In this document: piece after piece, positions 44,398-57,125 of the stretch | Numbering within the stretch: position 1 is the first letter of the stretch | Layout: the number at the start of each line of letters is the position of its first letter | Source of the DNA: Woronichinia naegeliana WA131 | GTDB lineage: Bacteria; Cyanobacteriota; Cyanobacteriia; Cyanobacteriales; Microcystaceae | Direction of reading: 5' to 3' | NCBI GenBank assembly: GCA_025370055.1 | Contig: CP073041.1 | Coordinates: 6,604,272 to 6,668,271, forward strand | DNA length: 64,000 bases | The notes under the pieces: generated by a model | Database searches by the model: none | What the model saw: the letters and a program-made list of their open reading frames with translations, nothing else | Told to the model about the DNA's origin: nothing | Program-made: the position numbers and the translations under genes

Positions 44398-45725
44398 TTA
44401 CTTGAAAGACTTGGGACGCTTAAACAAGATGTTTTCACTATCGGAGTTTTCTCTTGCTTTCGGAGATAGTTCTGAAGAAGCTTGGGGCGTTGGGGAACCT
44501 TGCATACTGGGATTTTCTGTTGCTGATGTAGAAGGATTTTTTTGAGGAATTTGGGAACTTGGAAAGTTTGGAGATGCTCCTGAAGAGGCTTGAGTTTTTG
44601 GAGAATCTTGCATATTGGGATTTTCCGTTGTTGATGTAGAAGGATTTTTTTGAGGAATTTGGGGACTTGTAGAATTTTGGACATCAGAAGTTTTGGTTGG
44701 TAATGCAGGAAGAATATTCGGCTGGTAAAAGACTTTAAATCCAACTATAAATCCCCCAATAGCTACAAATGGAACCAAGCAAACAAATATCAACCCTAAC
44801 GGAATGTTCGTTCGTGGAATTCGAGTTTGTATGATGGAATTAATAAATGTTAATTGAGTATTGGGAGTTGGTCTAGCGACTATCAATGTTTGTTCCGTCG
44901 CTGATAAATCAGATAAAACTTCCTCGACTCGTTGATAGCGATCTTCAGAGTTTTCTTGAATCATTTTGTCTATAACATTAGACAATCGAGAACTTACTTT
45001 AATCCTAGATTCTTTCCAGTTAACGCTTTTATTCTTTCGATTGCGTTCTAAATCTCTTGGCTCTACACCCGTCAATGCCCTGATCGCAGTCATACCTAAA
45101 GCATAAATATCACTATTGAATTCAGGATAGCCGTTTACTTGCTCTTGTGGAGTATAACCCGTAGTAGAAATCTGGGTGAGTAAATTTGGAGATGGCTGAT
45201 TTAAGCAGTTATTATTAAAAACTCTTTAACTCCTCCAAAATCAATCAAAACAAATTTTTGATCGGATTGACGACGCATAATATTATCGGGCTTAAGATCA
45301 CGATGAATAATACCATTGCCATGAACATATTTAAGGACAACTAATGTATCCATTAAAAAGTCAATCACTAAATTTTCTTCTAATTTTCCCTTAGACTCTA
45401 ACTCTTGAGCAAAAGATTCTCCTTCAATATACTCTTCGATTAGATAGAATTCATTGTTTTCTTCAAAGTAAGCAAATAAAAAAGGAATCTGGGGATGGTT
45501 TCCCAATTGAATTAATGTTTTTCCTTCTCTTTCAAATAATTCTTGAGCTTTTTTTAAAATACCTGGATTATGATGAGTATTAATAAGCTGCTTAATAACA
45601 CAACAACTCCCTAAGCGTTGTAAATCTTCGGCAAGATAAGTCTCCCCCCATCCACCTGCACCAAGTTGACGTAAGATGGCATATCTTCCACCAATAATCT
45701 GATTATTGACTGTTGTTGGATTCAT
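44398..45725 (-). pseudogene. Membrane-anchored Ser/Thr protein kinase, frameshifted
   Basis: Two frames: 45201-45725 holds the kinase N- and C-lobe to the DFG loop, with P-loop LGAGGWGETY (21-30), Lys45 (CCVIKQL), HRDLKPDN (141-148), DFG 162-164. After GGVKEF the frame breaks at a T5 run (about 45218). One more T restores NNNCLNQPSPNLLTQISTTG, YTPQEQ (APE-equivalent) and the rest (to 44398): kinase C-lobe, a span (IPLGLIFVCLVPFVAIGGFI) and an extracytoplasmic tail with two copies of a 30-residue repeat (IPQKNPSTS.TENP.MQ.SP). It ends LFKRPKSFK. All catalytic residues are intact, so this is a fresh lesion, a homopolymer switch or a read error. Confidence 0.8.
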
Positions 45726-45865
45726 ATTTATGTCTCAAGTTTAAGGTTTACAGACAACAATCAAAATTATACAACAATAAGAAAGTAAGCGTTTTACACA
45801 GATTTTACTGATCCGATACGCAAGGAGAGGGATTTGCTGATGACAAACAAAAAAGAAGGGCGATC

Positions 45866-46384
45866 CTACCAAACCTGGGGCGTAAACTCCGCATCATTCA
45901 AAATCACCACATTTTCCCCCGATTGCACCAAAACAAATAACCCCTGACGATAAGCATAACTCACCACCTCATCGGGAACCACCATCGCCGCTACCGCCCC
46001 CAAAGCCTTTACATCTCGAAAACGAGGCATTAACCGCTTAAACTTAGCCAAACGTTGTAAATGCTCATCCACATCCTTTTGGGTTAACTTACTTTTGACC
46101 TCCACTAAAATCGCATCTGTGTCATTAACCACTAACAAATCAATTTCTAAACCTTCACCATCTCGCGTCACCGAAAGTCCAGGGTGAAACTCATGGACAT
46201 CAATGCCCCGCTCCTGAAAAAGACGCACCACCGCAGGACGCACTTGATACTCCACAAACTCCCCTAAACGATTCCCTAATTCGCCGATCTGCTTACTAAC
46301 ACTTTTAATTTGTCTATCTGTTTCTTGTTGGGATTGGGCCAATTCCTTTAGTATTTCCCGAATGTCGTCAATGGTGGTGGTCAT
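45866..46384 (-). CDS. PD-(D/E)XK nuclease-like protein (DUF3782-like)
   Basis: 172 residues from the ATG at 46384. Nearly the same as 36096-36656 with a shorter Gln-rich coiled coil (LAQSQQETDRQIKSVSKQI). Nuclease-like core LEIDLLVVNDTDAILVEVKS (D...ExK), then DVDEHLQRLAKFKRLMPRF and the end NVVILNDAEFTPQVW. The upstream leader and type A repeat are also shared, so this is a recent duplication of a whole cassette. Confidence 0.75.
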   Translation of the reverse strand: MTTTIDDIREILKELAQSQQETDRQIKSVSKQIGELGNRLGEFVEYQVRPAVVRLFQERGIDVHEFHPGLSVTRDGEGLEIDLLVVNDTDAILVEVKSKLTQKDVDEHLQRLAKFKRLMPRFRDVKALGAVAAMVVPDEVVSYAYRQGLFVLVQSGENVVILNDAEFTPQVW

Positions 46385-46424
46385 AATCAATTTTCTTTCA
46401 AGTTAAATCACCTCCATTGTAGCC

Positions 46425-46496
46425 CGATCGCTTTTTCTCACTATGGTTACGGGCCAAGGGATTTGCTGCTGGTGAACAAAAAAGAAGGGCGATCGC
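46425..46496. repeat. Type A inter-module repeat
   Basis: Full copy (CGATCGCTTTTTCTCACTAT, GGTTACGGGCCAAGGGATTT, AAAGAAGGGCGATCGC). It lies between the PD-(D/E)XK gene and gltB and may hold the gltB promoter region. Confidence 0.88.
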
Positions 46497-46546
46497 TGTT
46501 ACCTTAGATAAGAAAGTCTTCACTCTTGTTAAATCTTCCCAGGTCT

Positions 46547-51301
<4,755 letters not shown>

Positions 51302-51412
51302 GAACGCTTTGGTTTAGTTACTATGGGGAGGAAAGCAGTAGTTTTTCCTCCTTACTGAATCAATGGCTGATCGTCGTTGTTACCATGATTATAATGGAAT
51401 ATTTCCAATACT

Positions 51413-51676
51413 ATGCCGACAACGCTAAGAACAGGAGCTTACCGCTTTTATTTCTATTCCTATGATTGTTATGAACCTAAACATACTCATGTGGATCGGG
51501 ATGACAAGATGGCTAAGTTTTGGCTAGAGCCAGTGGTTCGTTTAGACGATAATCATGGTTTTAACGCCAAAGAACTCAGAAAAATTGAGCAAATTATTAA
51601 TGATAATCAGGAGGTATTGATCAATGGTTGGGACAACTTTTGCGGGGGTATCGGTTCCAAGGATTATGACGGTTAG
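51413..51676 (+). CDS. DUF4160-domain protein
   Basis: 87 residues: YRFYFYSYDCYEPKHTHVDR, DDKMAKFWLEPVVRLDDNHG, FNAKELRKIEQIINDN. The F(Y/F)S.D..EP.H.HV.R motif is the DUF4160 hallmark. DUF4160 genes almost always precede DUF2442 genes, and the pair is regarded as TA-like. Here the downstream gene overlaps by 11 bases. Confidence 0.88.
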   Translation: MPTTLRTGAYRFYFYSYDCYEPKHTHVDRDDKMAKFWLEPVVRLDDNHGFNAKELRKIEQIINDNQEVLINGWDNFCGGIGSKDYDG

Positions 51677-51935
51677 CATTGATGATGAGCAACTTACGTT
51701 ATCGTTAGAAGATGGGCGAGTTGTGTCTGTGCCTTTAAGTTGGTATCCGCGTTTATGTTACGGGAGTCCTCAGGAGCGACAACATTTTCAGATTAGCGGA
51801 GCAGGTTTCGGCATTCATTGGCCAGACTTGGATGAAGATATTGGCGTTGAGGGGATTTTGTTAGGGAAAAAGTCAATGGAGAGTCAGTCCTCTTTTCAAC
51901 AATGGATGGAGAAACGAAAAAATTTTAATGAATAA
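51666..51935 (+). CDS. DUF2442-domain protein
   Basis: 89 residues from the ATG at 51666 (MTVSIDDEQLTLSLEDGRVV). SVPLSWYPRL...SPQERQ, and GFGIHWPDLDEDIGVEGILL are the DUF2442 landmarks. The longer reading from 51624 only adds residues overlapping the upstream gene. Partner of the DUF4160 gene; putative antitoxin. Confidence 0.88.
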   Translation: MTVSIDDEQLTLSLEDGRVVSVPLSWYPRLCYGSPQERQHFQISGAGFGIHWPDLDEDIGVEGILLGKKSMESQSSFQQWMEKRKNFNE

Positions 51936-52010
51936 ACAGCGATCGCAGTTCCATGCTTGTCTCAATTTACCTGATGCTAAGTTGGGTTAAAATAAAAGGA
52001 GATGTATCGG

Positions 52011-52223
52011 ATGAACCAACCTGATTTTCAAGCAATGAGTCAAAAGGAGTTACAGCGTTATGTTCTTTCCCATCGAGAGGATCAAACCGCTTTTTATGCT
52101 TATGTTGATAAATTAAATACAGAGGCTAATTGGATTGAAATGCCACCTTTAAGTTCTGTAGAGGGTATAAACAATCATCCTGAGTTTGTCAATCGTTTTC
52201 GGAATAATTCTCAGCGAAATTGA
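52011..52223 (+). CDS. Small protein, DUF6887-like
   Basis: 70 residues: MNQPDFQAMSQKELQRYVLS, HREDQTAFYAYVDKLNTEAN. The MS.KEL..YVL.HR.D..AF.AY.D pattern is that of a small cyanobacterial family often found beside other small genes. The second ATG (52011) is preferred: AGGAG lies nine bases before it and directly abuts the first ATG. Confidence 0.65.
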   Translation: MNQPDFQAMSQKELQRYVLSHREDQTAFYAYVDKLNTEANWIEMPPLSSVEGINNHPEFVNRFRNNSQRN

Positions 52224-52235
52224 GGAAATTAAGCT

Positions 52236-52445
52236 ATGTCTGAAGTTATTGCAATTCCAATTGAACTTACCCACTTTCAGTTACCTCAAGCGGTTCAAGA
52301 ACGTTTACAATCGCTTTTGGAGCGTCAGGATGAAGGTTATCCATTATCTTTGTCAGAGCGTCAGGAAGCAGAGGGACTGGTCAAATTAGCGGAGTTTTTC
52401 TCGTTTCTTAGTCTGCGTTCAACACGGGTGATGAAGTCGGCTTAA
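52236..52445 (+). CDS. Small helical protein, antitoxin-like
   Basis: 69 residues: ELTHFQLPQAVQERLQSLLE, PLSLSERQEAEGLVKLAEFF. The LS..ER.EAEGLV.LAEFL.LL.LR pattern is common in short cyanobacterial ORFs of TA-like pairs. It starts 12 bases after the 70-residue gene; probably its partner. Confidence 0.6.
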   Translation: MSEVIAIPIELTHFQLPQAVQERLQSLLERQDEGYPLSLSERQEAEGLVKLAEFFSFLSLRSTRVMKSA

Positions 52446-52541
52446 ATGACAAAAATTTCAGCATCGAAAATTATACTTGGATATGTTACTGTAACATAAA
52501 TATGTTTATTGTACAGATTTAGAAACACGAAAATTTTTAAT

Positions 52542-53279
52542 ATGAAAACTTTGCTAAATTGCGTCATTATTGCATTAATATTTTTTAGTAATAAAGTAAC
52601 CATTGCTCAATCTGTTCCCAATAACAACGAAGCTGAAAAATACGCAAGAGCAGCATATAAGTTAATACAAAACAATGATTTTTTTCAAGCAAAACTTTAT
52701 TTAGATAAAGCCATAGAATTAAGCCCAAATTACTGTCAATTGTATCAAATGAGAGGATTATTAAATCTTGAATCAGGATATGTATACGAAAATTCCGTAA
52801 AGGATTTTAGTTCAGCAATACATTGCGATATAAACAATCCATTTTATTACATTAATAGAGGGCTTTTGTATGGTAAGATTGGTCAATTTTATTTGGCAAA
52901 AAATGACCTTGAAAAAGCGGCAAATCTTTCTGGTGTATATGGAATCAGCGATGCTCATAAAAAGGCTCAAGATGGATTAAATAAAATTAAAGGTGAATTA
53001 AGTTACTGGGAAAATACAAAAATCAAGTCTGATAATTACGATGTTTATATCAGCAAGTCACGGCCCAGATTAAAAAAATTACCTCAAGTTGTTGTTTTCT
53101 ACATGAAAGGCTTTTATCAAGCTCAAGAATTTGCTATAGACTGCAAGAGAAATATTTACACGAACAATGTTGAAATACTGCTTGATGGTAGTATTTCTAT
53201 TAGTTATTCAGTCAAAGAAGATTGGAATTTTATTTCTTCTACATTTATGACCAGTCTTCGCGATTATGTTTGTCGCTAA
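52542..53279 (+). CDS. Secreted TPR-repeat protein
   Basis: 245 residues from the ATG at 52542, which gives a signal peptide (KTLLNCVIIALIFFSNKVTI, AQS). Residues about 30-140 contain about three TPR repeats (AEKYARAAYKLIQNNDFFQA, YINRGLLYGKIGQFYLAKND). The C-terminal 100 residues are a beta-rich region resembling TonB-like ends (ILLDGSISISYSVKEDWNF). AT-rich and isolated; likely acquired. Role unknown. Confidence 0.7.
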   Translation: MKTLLNCVIIALIFFSNKVTIAQSVPNNNEAEKYARAAYKLIQNNDFFQAKLYLDKAIELSPNYCQLYQMRGLLNLESGYVYENSVKDFSSAIHCDINNPFYYINRGLLYGKIGQFYLAKNDLEKAANLSGVYGISDAHKKAQDGLNKIKGELSYWENTKIKSDNYDVYISKSRPRLKKLPQVVVFYMKGFYQAQEFAIDCKRNIYTNNVEILLDGSISISYSVKEDWNFISSTFMTSLRDYVCR

Positions 53280-53478
53280 GTTAAGTATAATTAACATTAT
53301 TTTGTGCGGTCACTTTCTACTTATTACCCACCGCTCGCGTATTTTCTATGTTTAGAGTTTTATACTTCGGTAATTTACTATATGTGGTGACATCAGATAA
53401 GCTTATGATGCCATATCTAGTCTTTCGTTATCATTAAGGCACTACCTGTAGTAATCTGCGAAAGATGGGGCATTCTTA

Positions 53479-53534
53479 GGGTCTGCTGAAAAAGCCCACA
53501 AAACGAACCCAGATGCCACAGGACGGGAAAAATG
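53479..53534. mobile_element. Partial MITE related to 27280-27489
   Basis: GGGTCTGCTGAAAAAGCCCA, CAAAACGAACCCAGATGCCA, then CAGG.CGGGAAAAATGG matches one end of the MITE at 27280 in order; the other end is gone. Confidence 0.7.
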
Positions 53535-53626
53535 GGGTAGTGTTGCAAACCTGTGAATTAATTTTCTGCATTGTAGTCATTGCAGTTATCAGGTAATGAA
53601 TTATCCACAGATTTAGAACACTACCC
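53535..53626. mobile_element. Short hairpin element with 21-base inverted ends
   Basis: Ends GGGTAGTGTTGCAAACCTGT and (reverse strand) GGGTAGTGTTCTAAATCTGT pair at about 18 of 21 bases; 92 bases in total and able to fold into one long hairpin. It abuts the partial MITE. No gene in 53280-53633. Confidence 0.6.
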
Positions 53627-53633
53627 AGAATTG

Positions 53634-54290
53634 TCATGTAAAAAGTGCAGCTATTTTAGAACAGGCAGTTGCAAGTGTTGCAATACTTGGAAGTACAGAG
53701 ACAAGAGCATCCCAGTATTGACGAAGTTTTGATTTGTCTGGTTCTTTCGCCCTGACTTCATCCATAAAATTATTGAGTAAAGAACCTGCGGCTATATTGT
53801 TTGATTTTTCAACCACTTCTGCTATCTCAAGAAGAGCATCAGCCGTTTCTTCATTAACTCGTTCTTTAGTTTGATTAAAAGCATTTTCTACTGATGAACG
53901 GTTAATAATCGTCGAGTTGCTAATTTGCTCAAATTTGTCGCCCATAGTTACCTCACTATTTTGAATAAAAAACTGCTGTATTGTTTGCTTGGAAAAGTGA
54001 TCTGTGGAAATTTCAGGATGTTTAATAGACCATTCCATTTCCTTAAACCCTTTATGAGTAATTGAGTAAGAAGGGCCTAATGTTACACATTCAATCAAGT
54101 TTTCATTGTTTAGATAACGTAATGCTGAAATCACTTCTTCTACCATCATATTATGATGCTGAACAAGAAAATTGATAATTTTACTCTCTTCTAACATTAC
54201 ATAGGTGTCTCCTTTTGTTGAGTCATAAAAGCACCGAAGCACTTTGTAGCGGGCATTTTCGTTGTTTTTAATTTGTTCTTGATCACTCAT
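53634..54290 (-). CDS. Winged-helix protein with C-terminal helical region
   Basis: 218 residues. The N-terminal 80 look like a winged helix (EESKIINFLVQHHNMMVEEV, ISALRYLNNENLIECVT). A central linker GDKFEQISNSTIINRSSVEN is of a type seen in proteins that join a sensor to an effector. The C-terminal 70 residues are helical, ending in a moderately hydrophobic stretch (ALVSVLPSIATLATACSKIA). It could be a small conflict-system effector or regulator; no partner is adjacent. Confidence 0.6.
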   Translation of the reverse strand: MSDQEQIKNNENARYKVLRCFYDSTKGDTYVMLEESKIINFLVQHHNMMVEEVISALRYLNNENLIECVTLGPSYSITHKGFKEMEWSIKHPEISTDHFSKQTIQQFFIQNSEVTMGDKFEQISNSTIINRSSVENAFNQTKERVNEETADALLEIAEVVEKSNNIAAGSLLNNFMDEVRAKEPDKSKLRQYWDALVSVLPSIATLATACSKIAALFT

Positions 54291-54500
54291 AGTAAAGCAT
54301 GTCTAAATTTTAGAGAGAAGGTCAACTATTGTACTGTTTAATTTTTCGCTCTCCCAACGAGCAAAACACACACTGAAGCCACGCTCCACCTTACCATTCA
54401 ATAGCCCTAATAAATCTAAAATAATCCTTGAATTTTGTTAAACTGAGCAAAACAGCCATGATCTCCGCTTACTTCAATATCAAAACTCCCCTCCATACCA

Positions 54501-54614
54501 ATGAGCGACCTAAAACACGCCGACATCACCAAAAAAATCATTGGAGCCTCCTTTGAAGTGCATAAATTCCTGAGTAACGGCTTCCAAATTCATCAAAAGG
54601 ACAGTCAACGGTGA
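54501..54614 (+). pseudogene. GxxExxY-family 5' fragment
   Basis: Reads MSDLKHADITKKIIGASFEV, then HKFLSNGFQ; this is the N-terminus of a GxxExxY protein, cut after the GFQ motif. The next gene (HicB-like) starts within its last codons. A sister remnant is at 57126. Confidence 0.75.
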
Positions 54615-54817
54615 AATATACAATTGTTATTCAATGGTCAGATGAGGACAATTGCTTTGTTGTCTTTTTACCAGAGTTTGAAACAGTGATGCAACCTGTT
54701 ACTCATAGCGAAACCTATGAGGAGGCATTTCAGAATGCTCAGGAAGTATTGGCTTTATTAACGGAATCTGATGAAGAACCTTTATCGAGTCCCAAACCCC
54801 TTTTGTTTGTGGCATAA
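54611..54817 (+). CDS. HicB-like antitoxin, apparently orphan
   Basis: 68 residues starting with GTG: MKYTIVIQWSDEDNCFVVFL, PEFETVMQPVTHSETYEEAF. The W..ED..FVV.LPEF....THG.TYEEA pattern is the HicB fold without HTH. No HicA gene follows; the upstream sequence is a GxxExxY fragment, so its native promoter is uncertain. Confidence 0.75.
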   Translation: MKYTIVIQWSDEDNCFVVFLPEFETVMQPVTHSETYEEAFQNAQEVLALLTESDEEPLSSPKPLLFVA

Positions 54818-54831
54818 ATACTTCACAGCGA

Positions 54832-55206
54832 TCAAACCTTCGGCAATAACCCCAATAACTTAGCCAAACCCGTCAACGCCACCACACCAACCCCGATCAG
54901 AAAACCACGATTCAAAAACTCCTGAAAATCCAAACGTTTTCCCAAACCTGTAATTTTCTCATCCACGACATTAATTTTTCCAGAAAGACGTTCATCCACA
55001 GAATTAATCTGTCCTGTTAGCCGCTCATCCATAGTGTTAATCTGGCCAGTGAGCTTGGCATCTAACGCTTGAATTTGACCCGATAACCGCTCTTCCATAC
55101 GGGCCTGATTGATTTTAAGGTCAGTGATTTCCGCATCAATCCGACTAAAACCTGCCGTAATCAGGTCTTTTAACTCCTTCAGGTCATTATCCGTAACAGT
55201 CGGCAT
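54832..55206 (-). CDS. Coiled-coil protein with C-terminal membrane helix
   Basis: 124 residues. Residues 10-95 form a coiled coil with an 11-residue-type repeat: LSGQIQALDAKLTGQINTMD, ERLTGQINSVDERLSGKINV. A C-terminal span follows (GFLIGVGVVALTGLAKLLGL). Homologue of the broken gene at 55765-56065 and similar in design to 33907 and 62083. Family function unknown. Confidence 0.65.
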   Translation of the reverse strand: MPTVTDNDLKELKDLITAGFSRIDAEITDLKINQARMEERLSGQIQALDAKLTGQINTMDERLTGQINSVDERLSGKINVVDEKITGLGKRLDFQEFLNRGFLIGVGVVALTGLAKLLGLLPKV

Positions 55207-55457
55207 AAAAAATAGCTCCTTACTTCTTTCTCCTTTTTAGCATACCTAGCTGGCATTAAAACGTCAAAAGAACCGCGATCACAGAGTCTAATGAAAAACC
55301 TTTACTCAGTTCTAAACCCCTTGTGCAATTGGCGTAAGTATTTCACAGCGATCGCTTAAAACATTAACATTCGGTATAATAAATTGATTCATTTGCTAAA
55401 ATGGGCGAAGAGCGCGATACTTGCCTCTTTTCTAGTCTTATTCAGGAGAATTTCATT

Positions 55458-55736
55458 ATGGTAGTACAACGTTGGACAGATGAAATGCTTGATGAACTCG
55501 CGTCCAGTGTGACGGAATTGCGAGAAGGTATTACGGATGTCAAGGATGGTATTGATGGTCTGCGAATTACCTCTCAGGCGTTGTTACAGGTAGCGGCGCA
55601 AAGTCAACGGGATATGGAAGCCATGAAAGAACGGCACGCTGAACTTGAGCAACGGCAAGCTGAAACGGATCAACGGTTTAATGTTTTGTTAGAAGAGGTT
55701 CGATTTTTGATTCGCGGGACTCAAGCAACAGATTAA
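55458..55736 (+). CDS. Small coiled-coil protein
   Basis: 92 residues from the ATG at 55458, which has AGGAGAA about 8 bases before it. Highly charged helical protein: ELASSVTELREGITDVKDGI, EAMKERHAELEQRQAETDQR. No membrane span. Similar short coiled-coil ORFs are common in cyanobacteria; function unknown. Convergent with the broken coiled-coil gene next to it. Confidence 0.6.
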   Translation: MVVQRWTDEMLDELASSVTELREGITDVKDGIDGLRITSQALLQVAAQSQRDMEAMKERHAELEQRQAETDQRFNVLLEEVRFLIRGTQATD

Positions 55737-55764
55737 TTTTATGCTCAATTAAATTACTATTCTG

Positions 55765-56065
55765 TAATGTCGCTACACCGACCCCGATTAGAAAACCGCG
55801 ATTAAGAAACTCCTGAACATCCAAACGTTTCCCCAAACCTGTAATTTTTTTCATCCACAAGGTTAATTTTGCCAGTAAGCTGCTCATCCATCGCGTTAAT
55901 CTGTCCAGTGAGCTTGGCATCTAACGCCTGAATTTGACCCGATAACCGCTCTGAACTACGAGCCTGATTGATTTTAAGGTCAGTGATTTCAGAATCAATA
56001 CGACTAAAACCCGCCTTAATCAGGTCTTTTAACTCTTTTAGTTCATTGTCTGTAACAGTCGGCAT
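55765..56065 (-). pseudogene. Frameshifted copy of the coiled-coil membrane protein
   Basis: From the ATG at 56065: MPTVTDNELKELKDLIKAGF and LSGQIQALDAKLTGQINAMD match 54832-55206, but a shift near 55850 (after INLVDEK) changes the frame; the correct continuation ITGLGKRLDVQEFLNRGFLI is in the neighbouring frame and then ends early. Confidence 0.75.
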
Positions 56066-56074
56066 AGAAAACGG

Positions 56075-56123
56075 CTTCTTTCTTCTTTCTTCTTTCTTCT
56101 TTCTTCTTTCTTCTTTCTTCTTT
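56075..56123. repeat. Seven 7-base tandem repeats (CTTCTTT)
   Basis: CTTCTTT is repeated seven times just upstream of the broken coiled-coil gene. The intact paralogue has only one or two degenerate units at the same place (55215-55240). Confidence 0.95.
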
Positions 56124-56215
56124 TTAGTATACCTAGCTGGCATAAAAACGTCAAAAAAGCAGCGATCGCTAACTCCTGAAAACCAATTTATTAACGCGAT
56201 CGCCCCTAATTTCAA

Positions 56216-56713
56216 CTACTTCGGTTTAGGTATGACAGACGAAACAGAAATATAAAAAGAGTCAGAACGATCATCCAGTTCAAAGCCTGTAATGAATCGG
56301 TTATTATCCGCAAAAAATGTTAATTTTCGTTCAATAAACTCTTCTATAAGACTTTGAGTATCCTTCGCAAACTCAGGGTCTTGCTTGTTTCGTAACTTCT
56401 TGCTCATCATTTTTAACATTTTTTGGCGTTCGTTTTCAGGAACTATCGCCAGATTCCAACTAACAACTGCGACACTAAACAGAGCTTCTCGCCGTTGATG
56501 GCTGTTCGCTTTATCTAAAAAAGGTTTGACAAATTCGATTAATATCTCAGACATTTTTTCATAACCCTCTGGATTCTCAGCAAATGTCATTCCTGGCTCA
56601 CCCAGACCGCTTTCAATTACAGTATTTTTCAATCGCTCAAAAGATTGTTTATCTCTTTTCTTAAGATTTTCTTGAGCAATTAGTTCACGGAAGCCTTTAG
56701 ATTTTCTAGCCAT
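56216..56713 (-). CDS. Uncharacterised protein
   Basis: 165 residues, soluble and mostly helical: KSKGFRELIAQENLKKRDKQ, LIEFVKPFLDKANSHQRREA, SVAVVSWNLAIVPENERQKM. The last motif (A..A...WN.A..PE..R..) recalls small cyanobacterial proteins without assigned function. No domain recognised. It is intact and separate from its neighbours. Confidence 0.6.
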   Translation of the reverse strand: MARKSKGFRELIAQENLKKRDKQSFERLKNTVIESGLGEPGMTFAENPEGYEKMSEILIEFVKPFLDKANSHQRREALFSVAVVSWNLAIVPENERQKMLKMMSKKLRNKQDPEFAKDTQSLIEEFIERKLTFFADNNRFITGFELDDRSDSFYISVSSVIPKPK

Positions 56714-57057
56714 AGCAATTCCAAAAATATTTTAGTGAGAGCATTACTTTTACAATCCGTCCCTAAAGCTCAAACACAGATAGCAAAGTACAGACTGATT
56801 CTATCGCTTAATAAGCACCCACAACTCTAACATCTCTTAAGTTTCAGCAATTCTCAGTTTTAGACACAGCAAGCCTTTTAGGGATTTAAAGAACATTTTA
56901 AAGGGGTTTTTGGGGCAATCCTAGATGTACTATTGTGCCTAAAAGCTTGAAGACTCGTAAAATGAACTTGTTAATCCCGTTGAATTTTCCCCCGTATTAC
57001 GCGAACTAAAACCTGAAACCCTTGCTACAGCGCAAATTTAGAATTGCTGCTTAAGTT
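56714..57057. other. Gap with decayed mobile-element DNA
   Basis: No credible gene. The right end (57043-57125) resembles 54420-54500, the leader of the other GxxExxY fragment, so leader and gene were duplicated together. Confidence 0.5.
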
Positions 57058-57125
57058 TTGTTAAACTGGCCAAAACAGCCATCATTCCCCCCTTATCTCA
57101 ATATTGAGGCTCGTCCCCATACCAA

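Noticed and set aside
27605-46500. Integron cassette array
   Set aside because: The repeat-separated modules resemble cassettes, but there is no tyrosine integrase, modules lie on both strands, many are two-gene units with promoters, and the linker does not show the attC fold.
52186-52389. 67-codon plus-strand frame overlapping two small genes
   Set aside because: It is out of frame with the well-spaced pair 52011-52223 / 52236-52445 and has no family pattern.
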